Source: Candidatus Gastranaerophilales bacterium (GTDB lineage: Bacteria > Cyanobacteriota > Vampirovibrionia > Gastranaerophilales > Gastranaerophilaceae). Taken from it: a DNA stretch of 64,000 bases. Below, one piece after another: positions 54,403-62,663 of this stretch. Location: NCBI GenBank assembly GCA_944322785.1, contig CALUPW010000003.1, positions 180,459 through 244,458 on the forward strand, in the 5' to 3' direction. The notes beneath the pieces are model-generated. The model saw only the letters and a list, made by a program, of their open reading frames with translations. It was not told the origin of the DNA and did not search any database. Every line of letters starts with the position of its first letter. Position 1 is the first letter of the stretch. Position numbers and translations under genes: made by a program.

Positions 54403-54417
54403 TTTGAAAGGAATAAA

Positions 54418-56016
54418 ATGGCCGTTATAATAACATCAAAAAATAACGAAAAAATCTACAGAGAAAAAGATTTTATAATAATCGGTTCAAATTCCGACTG
54501 TGATTATCAAATTGATGCGGGATTTGATTTTTTATTAACGGTCAAATATGACGAAAATACAAACAAATGTACAGTTATAAACAATTTTTCCAACCCGAAG
54601 ATTCTTTTTCGTGGTGAACCTTTTAAAGGAAAAATTCTTTTTGAAAAGTTCTGTAAACTAAAATTTGACGGTTCAGATGAATTTGTGGGAATAAAAATCG
54701 AAAAAAATGAAACGGCTATAAACAGCAGCAACAACTCCGATACAAAACGGCATTCTCTAAATACAGAAAACGAAATTGATTCGGAAGTTAAACAAAAACT
54801 TGAAAACAAAAAATCCGAAATTGAAAAAACAAGAGTCGCTATCGTAAAACAAATAGCGTTTGCTATCAATGATTTAAAAAAGCGAATTTCTTTAAACTTT
54901 AAAGCTTCAATCATTTTAAATATAGCACTGATAATAAGCACAATTGTTATGACGTTCGGAATTACAAATTATTTTATGGGGCTCCCGATAACGGATACGG
55001 TTGCATTTATGAATATGCCGACCAACATAAAAATGCTTTTTCTGTTTTCTGTATTAACTTATGCCGTTTCACTATCCTTAAAACAGGGAATTTTTCTTTA
55101 CCTGCAAAACAAAGATATTGAAAAACCTCTTTACGGTTCAAAATTTGCCCGGAATTTTCTTATAATACTTTCGACGTTTTTTATGATTACCTTTTATGCC
55201 ATAAATCTTATTTATTATATGAACCCGAACGGACGAATTTTTTACGGAACGGCTGTTTCATTATTTTTTGTAACTCTTAATATGTCAATTGCGTTTGCAT
55301 GCGGATATTTTAAATACAGCGGGCACAAACTTTCAATGGAACTTGACAAATACGAATATAGAGAAGATTTTGAAATAGTGCTTTCAAACTATCAAAACTG
55401 GATTGAAATGTTTATAAACAGCCTGAGTTCTGTTAAACTGGATTATATAAAAGAAAAAATATTTATGGTGAGATTAAAAAGTGTAGCTGAAACTATCCTT
55501 GGAATTTTAACAGCACCGTTTCTGGCATACGGAGTTTCAAACACACTTGCAATGTGCTTTCCGGAAGCCGCAGGATGGGTTAGAATTTCAGGTGTAAGAT
55601 TTTCTCCGGTATTCTTAATTCTTGCAACAATGCTTATTATATTTGCATTTTTTATGATTTCCAACGGATTTTTTAATATCAGAAAAATAAGCGGCTCCGA
55701 TATAATTAAACTTGATGGCTTCCGCAACTATCTGATTCATGGCGTTGATATTTTCGGACTTCAAAATATCCGCTCTCTTAATCGGGAAAAAATTCGATTT
55801 TTTGTAATCGGAATTTCAATTATTTTTATTGAATTTACTATGAACACTTCGTTTTTTATGACGGAAATCGGAGCGGATTTAAACGGAATATTTTTAAGTC
55901 TTGTCGCAGCAACTGTTCCGACAGCACTTTTGATTGCGGAAACTTACATTTTAAGCAGAACAAATTATGAATTATTTGTTTGTGACTCGTTAATTTCCAA
56001 AATGGACAGAAAATGA
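54418..56016 (+). CDS. Polytopic membrane protein with FHA-like N-terminus
   Basis: 532 aa, AAAGGAA before the ATG. Residues 1-95 resemble an FHA fold (RxxFIIIGSNSDCDYQI) but lack the Ser and His that contact phosphothreonine, so it may be structural. A coiled coil (about 120-155) leads to about eight transmembrane segments between 160 and 515 with a cytoplasmic or periplasmic helical loop near 300-350. No known family. It overlaps the next gene by 4 nt (ATGA), placing it firmly in the operon. Confidence 0.6.
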   Translation: MAVIITSKNNEKIYREKDFIIIGSNSDCDYQIDAGFDFLLTVKYDENTNKCTVINNFSNPKILFRGEPFKGKILFEKFCKLKFDGSDEFVGIKIEKNETAINSSNNSDTKRHSLNTENEIDSEVKQKLENKKSEIEKTRVAIVKQIAFAINDLKKRISLNFKASIILNIALIISTIVMTFGITNYFMGLPITDTVAFMNMPTNIKMLFLFSVLTYAVSLSLKQGIFLYLQNKDIEKPLYGSKFARNFLIILSTFFMITFYAINLIYYMNPNGRIFYGTAVSLFFVTLNMSIAFACGYFKYSGHKLSMELDKYEYREDFEIVLSNYQNWIEMFINSLSSVKLDYIKEKIFMVRLKSVAETILGILTAPFLAYGVSNTLAMCFPEAAGWVRISGVRFSPVFLILATMLIIFAFFMISNGFFNIRKISGSDIIKLDGFRNYLIHGVDIFGLQNIRSLNREKIRFFVIGISIIFIEFTMNTSFFMTEIGADLNGIFLSLVAATVPTALLIAETYILSRTNYELFVCDSLISKMDRK

Positions 56017-56984
56017 TTAAACTATACTTTATTTCAATAGGAATACTTATTTTAACGATTACGATTGCCGCAGGGATTATAAAACCCGGCATTAACAAAA
56101 CCGTGCGGTTTGCAAACGATAATTTCCAAATAACAACAACCGAACTTGCCGGAAATCCCGAGGCTACTCATGAAATTCCCGAAAATGACGTCAAAATTGT
56201 AAATACTGAATTTACTGAAAACAAAACTATTGAAAAACAAATTGAAACAAAATCTCCTGCCGCAAAAGAAATCACAAAAATTATAGAAAACAAACAGCCT
56301 GCAACTGTAAAAAATATTGAAATAAAAAAAACAGAAACCAAAATCAAAACAACAAACAAAAATATAAATACAACTCCGCCTAAAACAGAAACTAAAACCA
56401 ATAAAAAAGAACAAACGGAAACACAAAAACAGAAAAAAGAAATTGCTGTTGAAATGCCGCAGTCTGTAAAAGATATTTTAAATAACAAACCCTCCGAGCC
56501 TGAACCAAAACAGGAAACAATCGAAAATAAAATTGTAAAACTTCCGCAGATAAATCCGACTCCAAAACCGGCAGAAACCGTAAAACAAATTGAACAAACT
56601 CAAGACAATGACAGACCTTTAACCGAACAGGAAGAAATAATCGTTTGGAACATCTGGCGGAGCAATCTTCAAAATCAGATTATGAAAGATACACAAATTG
56701 CAGCACCGCTTGGAACAGCCTTCAAATTTTCATTTACTGTTGACAAACGAGGACGGATATCCAATCTGAAAACCTGGGCTGTCCCGTCAAATTACAATCC
56801 TATAGCAGTCAACTACCTAAAGCCGTTGATTTTAAGCTATCAGGGTCAATCCATTTTGAACTTTCCGGCAAGGACAAAACGTGTTATAACTAATGTAACC
56901 GGAGGATTTGTAATCTCTACTCAGGACAGATTCAGCACACCTAACGACTTTCAGGATATCGAAAAAATTAAAACTTTAAGGTAA
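56013..56984 (+). CDS. TonB-like periplasm-spanning protein
   Basis: 323 aa. N-terminal transmembrane anchor (about 4-24), a long Lys/Thr/Pro-rich spacer (about 60-205) and a C-terminal domain (about 215-300) with the LQNQIMKDT...GTAFKFSFTVDKRGRISNL pattern of TonB/TolA C-terminal domains. Proteins of this kind carry force or contact from the inner membrane to the outer membrane. The middle of the gene is low in complexity. Confidence 0.65.
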   Translation: MIKLYFISIGILILTITIAAGIIKPGINKTVRFANDNFQITTTELAGNPEATHEIPENDVKIVNTEFTENKTIEKQIETKSPAAKEITKIIENKQPATVKNIEIKKTETKIKTTNKNINTTPPKTETKTNKKEQTETQKQKKEIAVEMPQSVKDILNNKPSEPEPKQETIENKIVKLPQINPTPKPAETVKQIEQTQDNDRPLTEQEEIIVWNIWRSNLQNQIMKDTQIAAPLGTAFKFSFTVDKRGRISNLKTWAVPSNYNPIAVNYLKPLILSYQGQSILNFPARTKRVITNVTGGFVISTQDRFSTPNDFQDIEKIKTLR

Positions 56985-56987
56985 AAA

Positions 56988-57941
56988 ATGTATAAATGTA
57001 CGGAATGTAACGAAAAATATAAAGTAAAACCCGAATATTGCAAATGCGGGAACGATGAATTTGAAGAAATTAAAGAGATTGAAAAAACTTTAATGCCAGA
57101 CATTGAAAATTCATCACAAAAAACTTTTGAAAAATCAATATCGAAAATTTCAAAAGGATTAATTTTTCAAATAAGTTATATAGTATTTTGTATTATTCTT
57201 GCAATCATCCCCTGGCTTTTTAAAACGGAAAAAGCGGCTCCAACAACAGAGCAAACCGTTCAAAAACCTGTTCAAAATATTCCGGATATTGAAACAATTT
57301 GGAGCGATGAAATTGCAACACCTGTACAAAAGCCGGCAGATGAACCTGAAATCGTAAAAGCTGTCGAAAAGGTAATAAACAAAGTAATTTCACCAAAGCC
57401 GGTACAAAAATCTTCCACTGTCAAAACTCAACCCGAAACACAGACAACCCGACAGATTAAAAAGCCTGTTCAAAATAAACAGCAAACCTCAAAACCTGTA
57501 CCCAAAACGACACAGCCTGTAAATACCTCAGCAAAACAACAAAAAACGACAGATGCAAAACCAAAACTTCCGCAGTCTGTTCTAAATCCGAAAAAGGTTG
57601 AAACCCAAAAACCAAAACCAAAGCCGGAACCGCCGCAAATGAACCAGCAGGAATTTTTACAATACAAAGCCGAAATCCGCTCCGCTCTGCTAGCCAAACT
57701 GAATATAACGGCAGTAAGCGGCACCGGCGACTGTGCGGTTGAATTTTCTATTGACAACTCCGGCAAACTCATTAATCGAAATTTTATCTACAAATCCTCA
57801 AACAAAAGTCTTAATGATGAAGTTTATCTGATGCTGATGCGGCTTCCGTATTTTAAACAGCCGCCAAAATATTATAACGGTGAAAAAATCCGTCTGAAAT
57901 TCTATATTAACAACGGATATTATGAAATTACGTTTTTATAA
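56988..57941 (+). CDS. Zinc-ribbon, transmembrane, TonB-like protein
   Basis: 317 aa. A cytoplasmic N-terminal zinc ribbon (C4, C7, C18, C20), an acidic stretch, a transmembrane segment (about 60-77), a Pro/Lys/Gln-rich periplasmic spacer (about 85-220) and a C-terminal TonB/TolA-like domain (about 225-317) with the VEFSIDNSGKLIN strand pair. The fusion of a zinc ribbon to a TonB-like protein is unusual. AAGG precedes the ATG, 3 nt after the previous stop. Last gene of the operon. Confidence 0.65.
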   Translation: MYKCTECNEKYKVKPEYCKCGNDEFEEIKEIEKTLMPDIENSSQKTFEKSISKISKGLIFQISYIVFCIILAIIPWLFKTEKAAPTTEQTVQKPVQNIPDIETIWSDEIATPVQKPADEPEIVKAVEKVINKVISPKPVQKSSTVKTQPETQTTRQIKKPVQNKQQTSKPVPKTTQPVNTSAKQQKTTDAKPKLPQSVLNPKKVETQKPKPKPEPPQMNQQEFLQYKAEIRSALLAKLNITAVSGTGDCAVEFSIDNSGKLINRNFIYKSSNKSLNDEVYLMLMRLPYFKQPPKYYNGEKIRLKFYINNGYYEITFL

Positions 57942-58085
57942 TCCGCCACTCTTTACAAATATTTTTTCTCATGTAATATAAAAATATGATTAACATTCAA
58001 ATCCGACGTAGAATATTTAATAATGAGGTTTTGTTGAGAAATAAAACGTTTTAATTCTATGCGGATAAAATAAAAGTTCAAAACA

Positions 58086-58118
58086 AGACCTTGAAAAATA
58101 TTCAGGGTCTTATTTTTT
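58086..58118 (+). terminator. Terminator of the VirB10-like operon
   Basis: AAGACCTTGAA (58086-58096) pairs with TTCAGGGTCTT (58102-58112) with one T-G pair, followed by a T-rich run. The rest of 57942-58291 shows no gene. Confidence 0.8.
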
Positions 58119-58291
58119 TGTAAAAATTCTTAAACAAACAATTAAATTAACGCAATAAAAATTTTTACGGTACTTAAATCAAAATGTGAAAGGTGAAATA
58201 TGCAATTAACACTCCGACGAAACTCTATTACAAAAGTTAATGCCCCGATTGTAAGATTGATGAACTTAATCTGGGGTTTGTGATAGACAGA

Positions 58292-58319
58292 GTACAAATC
58301 GGTATCATTCGATTTGTAC
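58292..58319. promoter_or_regulatory. Perfect dyad upstream of a hypothetical gene
   Basis: GTACAAATCG (58292-58301) and CGATTTGTAC (58310-58319) form a perfect 10-bp inverted repeat with an 8-nt spacer, 24 nt before the ATG at 58344. Operator or leader hairpin. Confidence 0.6.
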
Positions 58320-58343
58320 ACAAGAGTAAAGGAAACAAAATAC

Positions 58344-59786
58344 ATGATACCCGGTATTACGGCAGGACAAATATATTCAACACTAGGCAACAACAATTCA
58401 TTAATTCCGCTTGCGATAAAAGACATGGCAAACAGCACAGGATTAACCGTCGGTTCATACATAACCGGCGATATGGCGGAAGGAAGAGACAGATTTATAG
58501 ATGAATTCGGAACTCAGGCAATATGGCTTTTAGGAATTCCCGCATACAAAAAGCTGCTTGACCTTTCACTTTTTAAAGCACTCGGATATGATCCGAAAAT
58601 TGATGTAAGAATTCTTAAAAACCCCGAAATTTTTGAAAAGGCAAAACAGTATGCCGCAAATGATGAGATAAAATCAGCATTTGAAAAAATAGGCAAATCC
58701 CCAAAATCTTTAAAAACCTTTAAAGGTTTAACCTTCGGGAAATTTGTAGCCTCAACATTTTTGACTATTCTTTCATACTACGGGCTGACAAAATACAGAC
58801 ATCATGCGACCAAAGAACATATCAAAGAAAATTTTATTAAAAAACACAAAGCCGAATTAGAAAATTCAAAAAAATCTTCTAATCATTCGATTTTTGCAAA
58901 GAACAAAAACGGCGACACTTTTACTGCAAATTTGAAAACGCCCTCAGCATTTAATTCAGTTCACAAAGACAAAAATAAGACAAACAATTCCAAAAATCTG
59001 ACATTCACCGGACTTCAGGATTTTATGTTCAGTCCGACCAAAAACCTTATGATTGTTGATGGTGCAATAACTGCCGAAAGATTTTACGAATCAAGAAATC
59101 CGCAGGATTTAATCGGTTATATAATAAAAGAAGGCAGTTTCTGGGCATTTATGTATTTTCTGGGCGAAAAAATACAGCATTATGTTGAAAATTCAACGGA
59201 AAAGAAACATGGAATGAATATTCAGCTTGATGCAAGAGTAATTGAAAGTGCGGAACTCAAAAATGCCTTAAACGACAAAAATCTTCAGACAACACTTAAA
59301 GCTTTCTCCAACATAACAAAAGATGTTGATATATACGATTTTGTCGTAAATCCGCACAACAAAGACAATATAATCGTTAAAATGGCAAAAATGTCCGATA
59401 TAGTTGAAGTCACGGACAAAAAAGATTTGTTTAACAGCAAAGTCGATACAAGAAAATACATTGACATTGACGAAGTAAAAGGAATTAACGAAAAACTCGG
59501 CAAACTTTACAATCAATTTAAAACATACAAAGATAATGTCAAAACAAAATTCGCAGATAAATCCGAGGATGAAATTCTTGCGGATTTTCTGAAAAATTTA
59601 AGAAAATACAAAAGAGGCTCAATTCTTAAAAACATCGGAACCTGTATAGGCGTTCTCGGCGTAATTGCACCGGCTGTAATGGTAGGAATAAGATTTGCCG
59701 ACAAAAAGAATAAAGGTTTTAAAGTTAAAGAAGAGCTTGAAAAAGAACTTGAACAGCAGCTTAAAAACGGAACATTAAAAGCCTAA
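58344..59786 (+). CDS. Hypothetical membrane protein of lineage type
   Basis: 480 aa from the ATG at 58344 (AAAGGAA upstream; the frame from 58314 overlaps the dyad and has no ribosome binding site). Hydrophobic segments lie near 135-155, 265-280 and 440-465 of the protein, with long soluble parts between. Motifs include 'IKDMANSTGLTVGSYITGDMAEGRDRF' near the N-terminus and 'LTFTGLQDF' near residue 220. No known family. Similar in style to the membrane protein at 32.8 kb. It ends with a 4-nt overlap with the convergent flavoprotein gene. Confidence 0.55.
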   Translation: MIPGITAGQIYSTLGNNNSLIPLAIKDMANSTGLTVGSYITGDMAEGRDRFIDEFGTQAIWLLGIPAYKKLLDLSLFKALGYDPKIDVRILKNPEIFEKAKQYAANDEIKSAFEKIGKSPKSLKTFKGLTFGKFVASTFLTILSYYGLTKYRHHATKEHIKENFIKKHKAELENSKKSSNHSIFAKNKNGDTFTANLKTPSAFNSVHKDKNKTNNSKNLTFTGLQDFMFSPTKNLMIVDGAITAERFYESRNPQDLIGYIIKEGSFWAFMYFLGEKIQHYVENSTEKKHGMNIQLDARVIESAELKNALNDKNLQTTLKAFSNITKDVDIYDFVVNPHNKDNIIVKMAKMSDIVEVTDKKDLFNSKVDTRKYIDIDEVKGINEKLGKLYNQFKTYKDNVKTKFADKSEDEILADFLKNLRKYKRGSILKNIGTCIGVLGVIAPAVMVGIRFADKKNKGFKVKEELEKELEQQLKNGTLKA

Positions 59787-60946
59787 CCGGTTGCGGCTGC
59801 ACCTTCAGCCGCAACAAAAGCGGTTGACCAGCAGTTCTGCAGATTAAACCCGCCGCAAAAACCGTCAATATCAAGAACTTCACCGCAGAAAAACAGATTC
59901 GGCACGATTTTGGATTGCATTGTTTTTGAATTAACTTCATCAAGCGAAACCCCGCCGCATGTAACAACTTCACCACCGTTTGCCGCAGATACGACATTTA
60001 TTTCAAATTCATTCAGATATTTTAGAATTTTATCCCGCATCTTGCCGTCAATTTGCGCACATTTCGAATTTCCGTCAATATGTGCGGATTTTAAAATATA
60101 TCCGCCTAAAGACTTCGGAACAAAATCTGAAATTATATTTTTAACTGATTTTTGAGAATTTTCATTTAAAACATTCTGTAAATCAACTTGACCTGCGAAA
60201 TCAAAAGATATTTTGTACGGAAAATCTTTACGTGCCATCAATGAAGAAATTTTGTAAATCAACGGACCTGATACACCATTGTGGGTAAAGAGCAAATCTC
60301 CGCCAAGAATCGCCCCTGCAAATTTCGCTTTTATATTTTTTAGAGAAACTCCAGCAAGCTCTGATAAATCTTCGGAAGTTTTTAATGCTGTTAAAGACGG
60401 AACCGGCGCAGCAATCGTATGTCCTAGATTTTTGATAAGCTTAAGCGCAGAATGTCCTCCGATTGCAATAATTACTTTTTCAAAAAAATATGCAGCTTTG
60501 TCGGTTTTAATTTCAAATCCGCCTCTGCAGGTATTTATTGAATTAACATTTTCATTCTTAACTTTTACACCTTGTATTGCATCAATAATATGACGTCTTA
60601 CATCCGCAGCACTGTTTGAAACAGGAAAGAACCTGCCATCTTCCTGCATATATGTTTTTACACCGATGTCCTCAAAAAATGCAAGAGTTTCTGCGGTTGA
60701 GAACCTTGAAAAGACCGAATATAAAAACTTTTCGCCTCTCGGGTAATTAGATGCAAGAGATTTTATATCAAAATCCCCGTATGCAAGATTACAGCGCCCA
60801 CCTCCTGTCGGAAGCAAAGTTTTAAGGATGGAATTTTTCTCAAAAATAACGGGATAAATTCCTTTTTGTTTCAAAAAATAAGCACATGCACATCCCGCCG
60901 GCCCACCGCCGATTACGGCAATTTTAGATTTCAACACGGGTTCCAT
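59783..60946 (-). CDS. BaiN/HI0933-family flavoprotein
   Basis: 387 aa. N-terminal FAD-binding GGGPAGCACA (about 13-22), the family motif PTGGGRCNL, a middle substrate domain, and the C-terminal TCGGVSLDEVNSKTMQSK and GEVLDIDGFCGGFNLQ segments. These are aminoacetone/NAD(P)-type oxidoreductases of poorly known substrate; BaiN of gut clostridia has been linked to bile-acid dehydroxylation, which cannot be assumed here. It overlaps folK by 23 nt and is co-transcribed with it. Confidence 0.85.
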   Translation of the reverse strand: MEPVLKSKIAVIGGGPAGCACAYFLKQKGIYPVIFEKNSILKTLLPTGGGRCNLAYGDFDIKSLASNYPRGEKFLYSVFSRFSTAETLAFFEDIGVKTYMQEDGRFFPVSNSAADVRRHIIDAIQGVKVKNENVNSINTCRGGFEIKTDKAAYFFEKVIIAIGGHSALKLIKNLGHTIAAPVPSLTALKTSEDLSELAGVSLKNIKAKFAGAILGGDLLFTHNGVSGPLIYKISSLMARKDFPYKISFDFAGQVDLQNVLNENSQKSVKNIISDFVPKSLGGYILKSAHIDGNSKCAQIDGKMRDKILKYLNEFEINVVSAANGGEVVTCGGVSLDEVNSKTMQSKIVPNLFFCGEVLDIDGFCGGFNLQNCWSTAFVAAEGAAATG

Positions 60947-61430
60947 ACAAAAACACCATTTCAGGATTTTCTAAATCGCTGTGAAGATCTATTATAGATT
61001 TGTGTAAAACAGGATGGATAAAATCAGGAATCAATTCCAGAAGCGGAACAAGCGTAAATGCACGCAAATGCAGATACTTATGCGGAATTGTCAAATCGGC
61101 ATCTTGAATTATTTCGTTCCCGTAAAACAAAATATCAATGTCAATCGTTCTGTCTTCATAATTACTCCCTGATACGGGCTTTCTGCCAAGTTGAGTTTCA
61201 ATTCTTCTACATTCGTTTAAAAGTTCATGCGGAGAAAGAGTCGTTTTGATTTCTACAACAGCATTCACAAACCATGTTTCAGATGCCATATTCCACGGCT
61301 CTGTTTCATAAAAAGCGGAAGTTCTGATTATACTGATATTTTCGCAGGCGCCGAGAAGACTTGTTGCCTGTTGAACATATCCGATTCTGTCGCCTTTATT
61401 TGACCCTAAACTTAAGTAAACGATTGCCAT
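60924..61430 (-). CDS. folK: Hydroxymethyl-dihydropterin pyrophosphokinase
   Basis: Transfers pyrophosphate from ATP to 6-hydroxymethyl-7,8-dihydropterin in folate synthesis. 168 aa with LSLGSNKGDR at the N-terminus, the central DRTIDIDILFY motif with the metal-binding aspartates, and IPHKYLHLRAFTLVPL. No ribosome binding site; TAAAAT ends 6 nt before the ATG, so the mRNA may be leaderless. Confidence 0.93.
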   Translation of the reverse strand: MAIVYLSLGSNKGDRIGYVQQATSLLGACENISIIRTSAFYETEPWNMASETWFVNAVVEIKTTLSPHELLNECRRIETQLGRKPVSGSNYEDRTIDIDILFYGNEIIQDADLTIPHKYLHLRAFTLVPLLELIPDFIHPVLHKSIIDLHSDLENPEMVFLYGTRVEI

Positions 61431-61436
61431 ACCAAT

Positions 61437-61442
61437 ATTTTA
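61437..61442 (-). promoter_or_regulatory. -10 element of a possible leaderless promoter (folK)
   Basis: TAAAAT on the minus strand followed by exactly 6 nt (ATTGGT) and the folK ATG at 61430. Confidence 0.5.
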
Positions 61443-61496
61443 TAGATTTTCAACTATAATGTCAATAAAAATTTGAGGAATATTTAAACGTCAAAA

Positions 61497-62597
61497 TTAC
61501 CTTTTCAATTTATTTATTGCTGCATTAAGAGCAGAAACAACCGTCAAAATATCTCTTTCTGATACAAACCCTAGAGTTCCTATTCTGAAAATTTTGTCTT
61601 TTAAGTCATTTTGCCCGTTTGCGACAATAATATCGTAATCATTTTTTAAAGAATTTCGTATATCACCGACAGAAACACCTTCCGGCGGATAAACGGATGT
61701 TACTGCATAACTTGCTTTTTTATCGTCATCAACAAAAAGTTTTAAGCCCATATTCCGCAAAGAATTTCTTAAAAGGATTGCGTTTGACCTGTGGCGTGCA
61801 AAAATATTTTCCAAACCTTCCCGTTTCAACATTTTTAAGGCTGTATGAAGTGCAATAATAAGGTTTACGGCAGGCGTATATGGCGTTGTATGCTGAGCAA
61901 GAGATTTTTTATAACTGCTCCAGTTAAAATAAAATCCCGGATATTTACATTGTTTATGAACTTCAAACGCTTTTTCATCAGCCGTTAAAAAAGCAAGCCC
62001 CGGAGGTATCATAAAACCTTTTTGCGACCCTGAAACAAGAACATCAATTCCCCACAAATCAGGTTTTATATCCATTGCACCGACACTTGTAACTCCGTCA
62101 ACAACGGACAATGCACCGTGTTTCTTTATAATTTCACAAAGGGTTTTAACATCATTGACCGCACCGGTTGAGGTTTCGGAATGTGTCATTGTAACGATTT
62201 TAATTTCTTTATTTACATCTTCATTTAAACGTTTTTCCAAATCCGCAGGATTTATTACTTCTCCGTAGGGAACAGTCATTCTTTCTGCAATTGCACCGTG
62301 GGATTCTGCAATTTTAGCCCACCGTTCGCCAAAATTTCCGATTACAAGAGATAACACTTTGTCGCCGGGATTTAAAAGATTTGAAAGCGCTGCATCCATT
62401 GCGCCGGTTCCGCTTGATGCAAAAATAAAAACATCATTCTTTGTCTGAAAAAGCCATTTTAAATCTTCGTTAACTTCATCAAAAATTGCCGAAAATTCCG
62501 AACTCCTGTGCGGGACAGGTGATTTTGCCATAGCAAGAAGCACATTTTCCGGAACAGGCGTCGGCCCGGGTATCATTAACAAAGTTTTATCTTTCAT
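61497..62597 (-). CDS. Class V aminotransferase (alanine/serine-glyoxylate type)
   Basis: 366 aa. IPGPTPVPENVL at the N-terminus, SSGTGAMDAAL (about 61-71), and the PLP lysine in SGSQKGFMIPPG (Lys near residue 190). This is the soluble PLP enzyme family of alanine:glyoxylate and serine:pyruvate aminotransferases; the same type is misnamed in cyanobacteria as a 42-kDa soluble hydrogenase subunit. The reaction here cannot be fixed from sequence. AGGGGG precedes the ATG. Divergent from waaA. Confidence 0.88.
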   Translation of the reverse strand: MKDKTLLMIPGPTPVPENVLLAMAKSPVPHRSSEFSAIFDEVNEDLKWLFQTKNDVFIFASSGTGAMDAALSNLLNPGDKVLSLVIGNFGERWAKIAESHGAIAERMTVPYGEVINPADLEKRLNEDVNKEIKIVTMTHSETSTGAVNDVKTLCEIIKKHGALSVVDGVTSVGAMDIKPDLWGIDVLVSGSQKGFMIPPGLAFLTADEKAFEVHKQCKYPGFYFNWSSYKKSLAQHTTPYTPAVNLIIALHTALKMLKREGLENIFARHRSNAILLRNSLRNMGLKLFVDDDKKASYAVTSVYPPEGVSVGDIRNSLKNDYDIIVANGQNDLKDKIFRIGTLGFVSERDILTVVSALNAAINKLKR

Positions 62598-62663
62598 TTT
62601 TACCCCCTTTTCAACTGTTTTAATATTAACATATTTTCAGATTTCATGTATAATATTAACGAA

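Noticed and set aside
53134..57941. A type IV secretion or conjugation locus
   Set aside because: Only a VirB10/TrbI-like protein is present; no VirB4, VirB11, VirD4, VirB6 or relaxase genes are seen.
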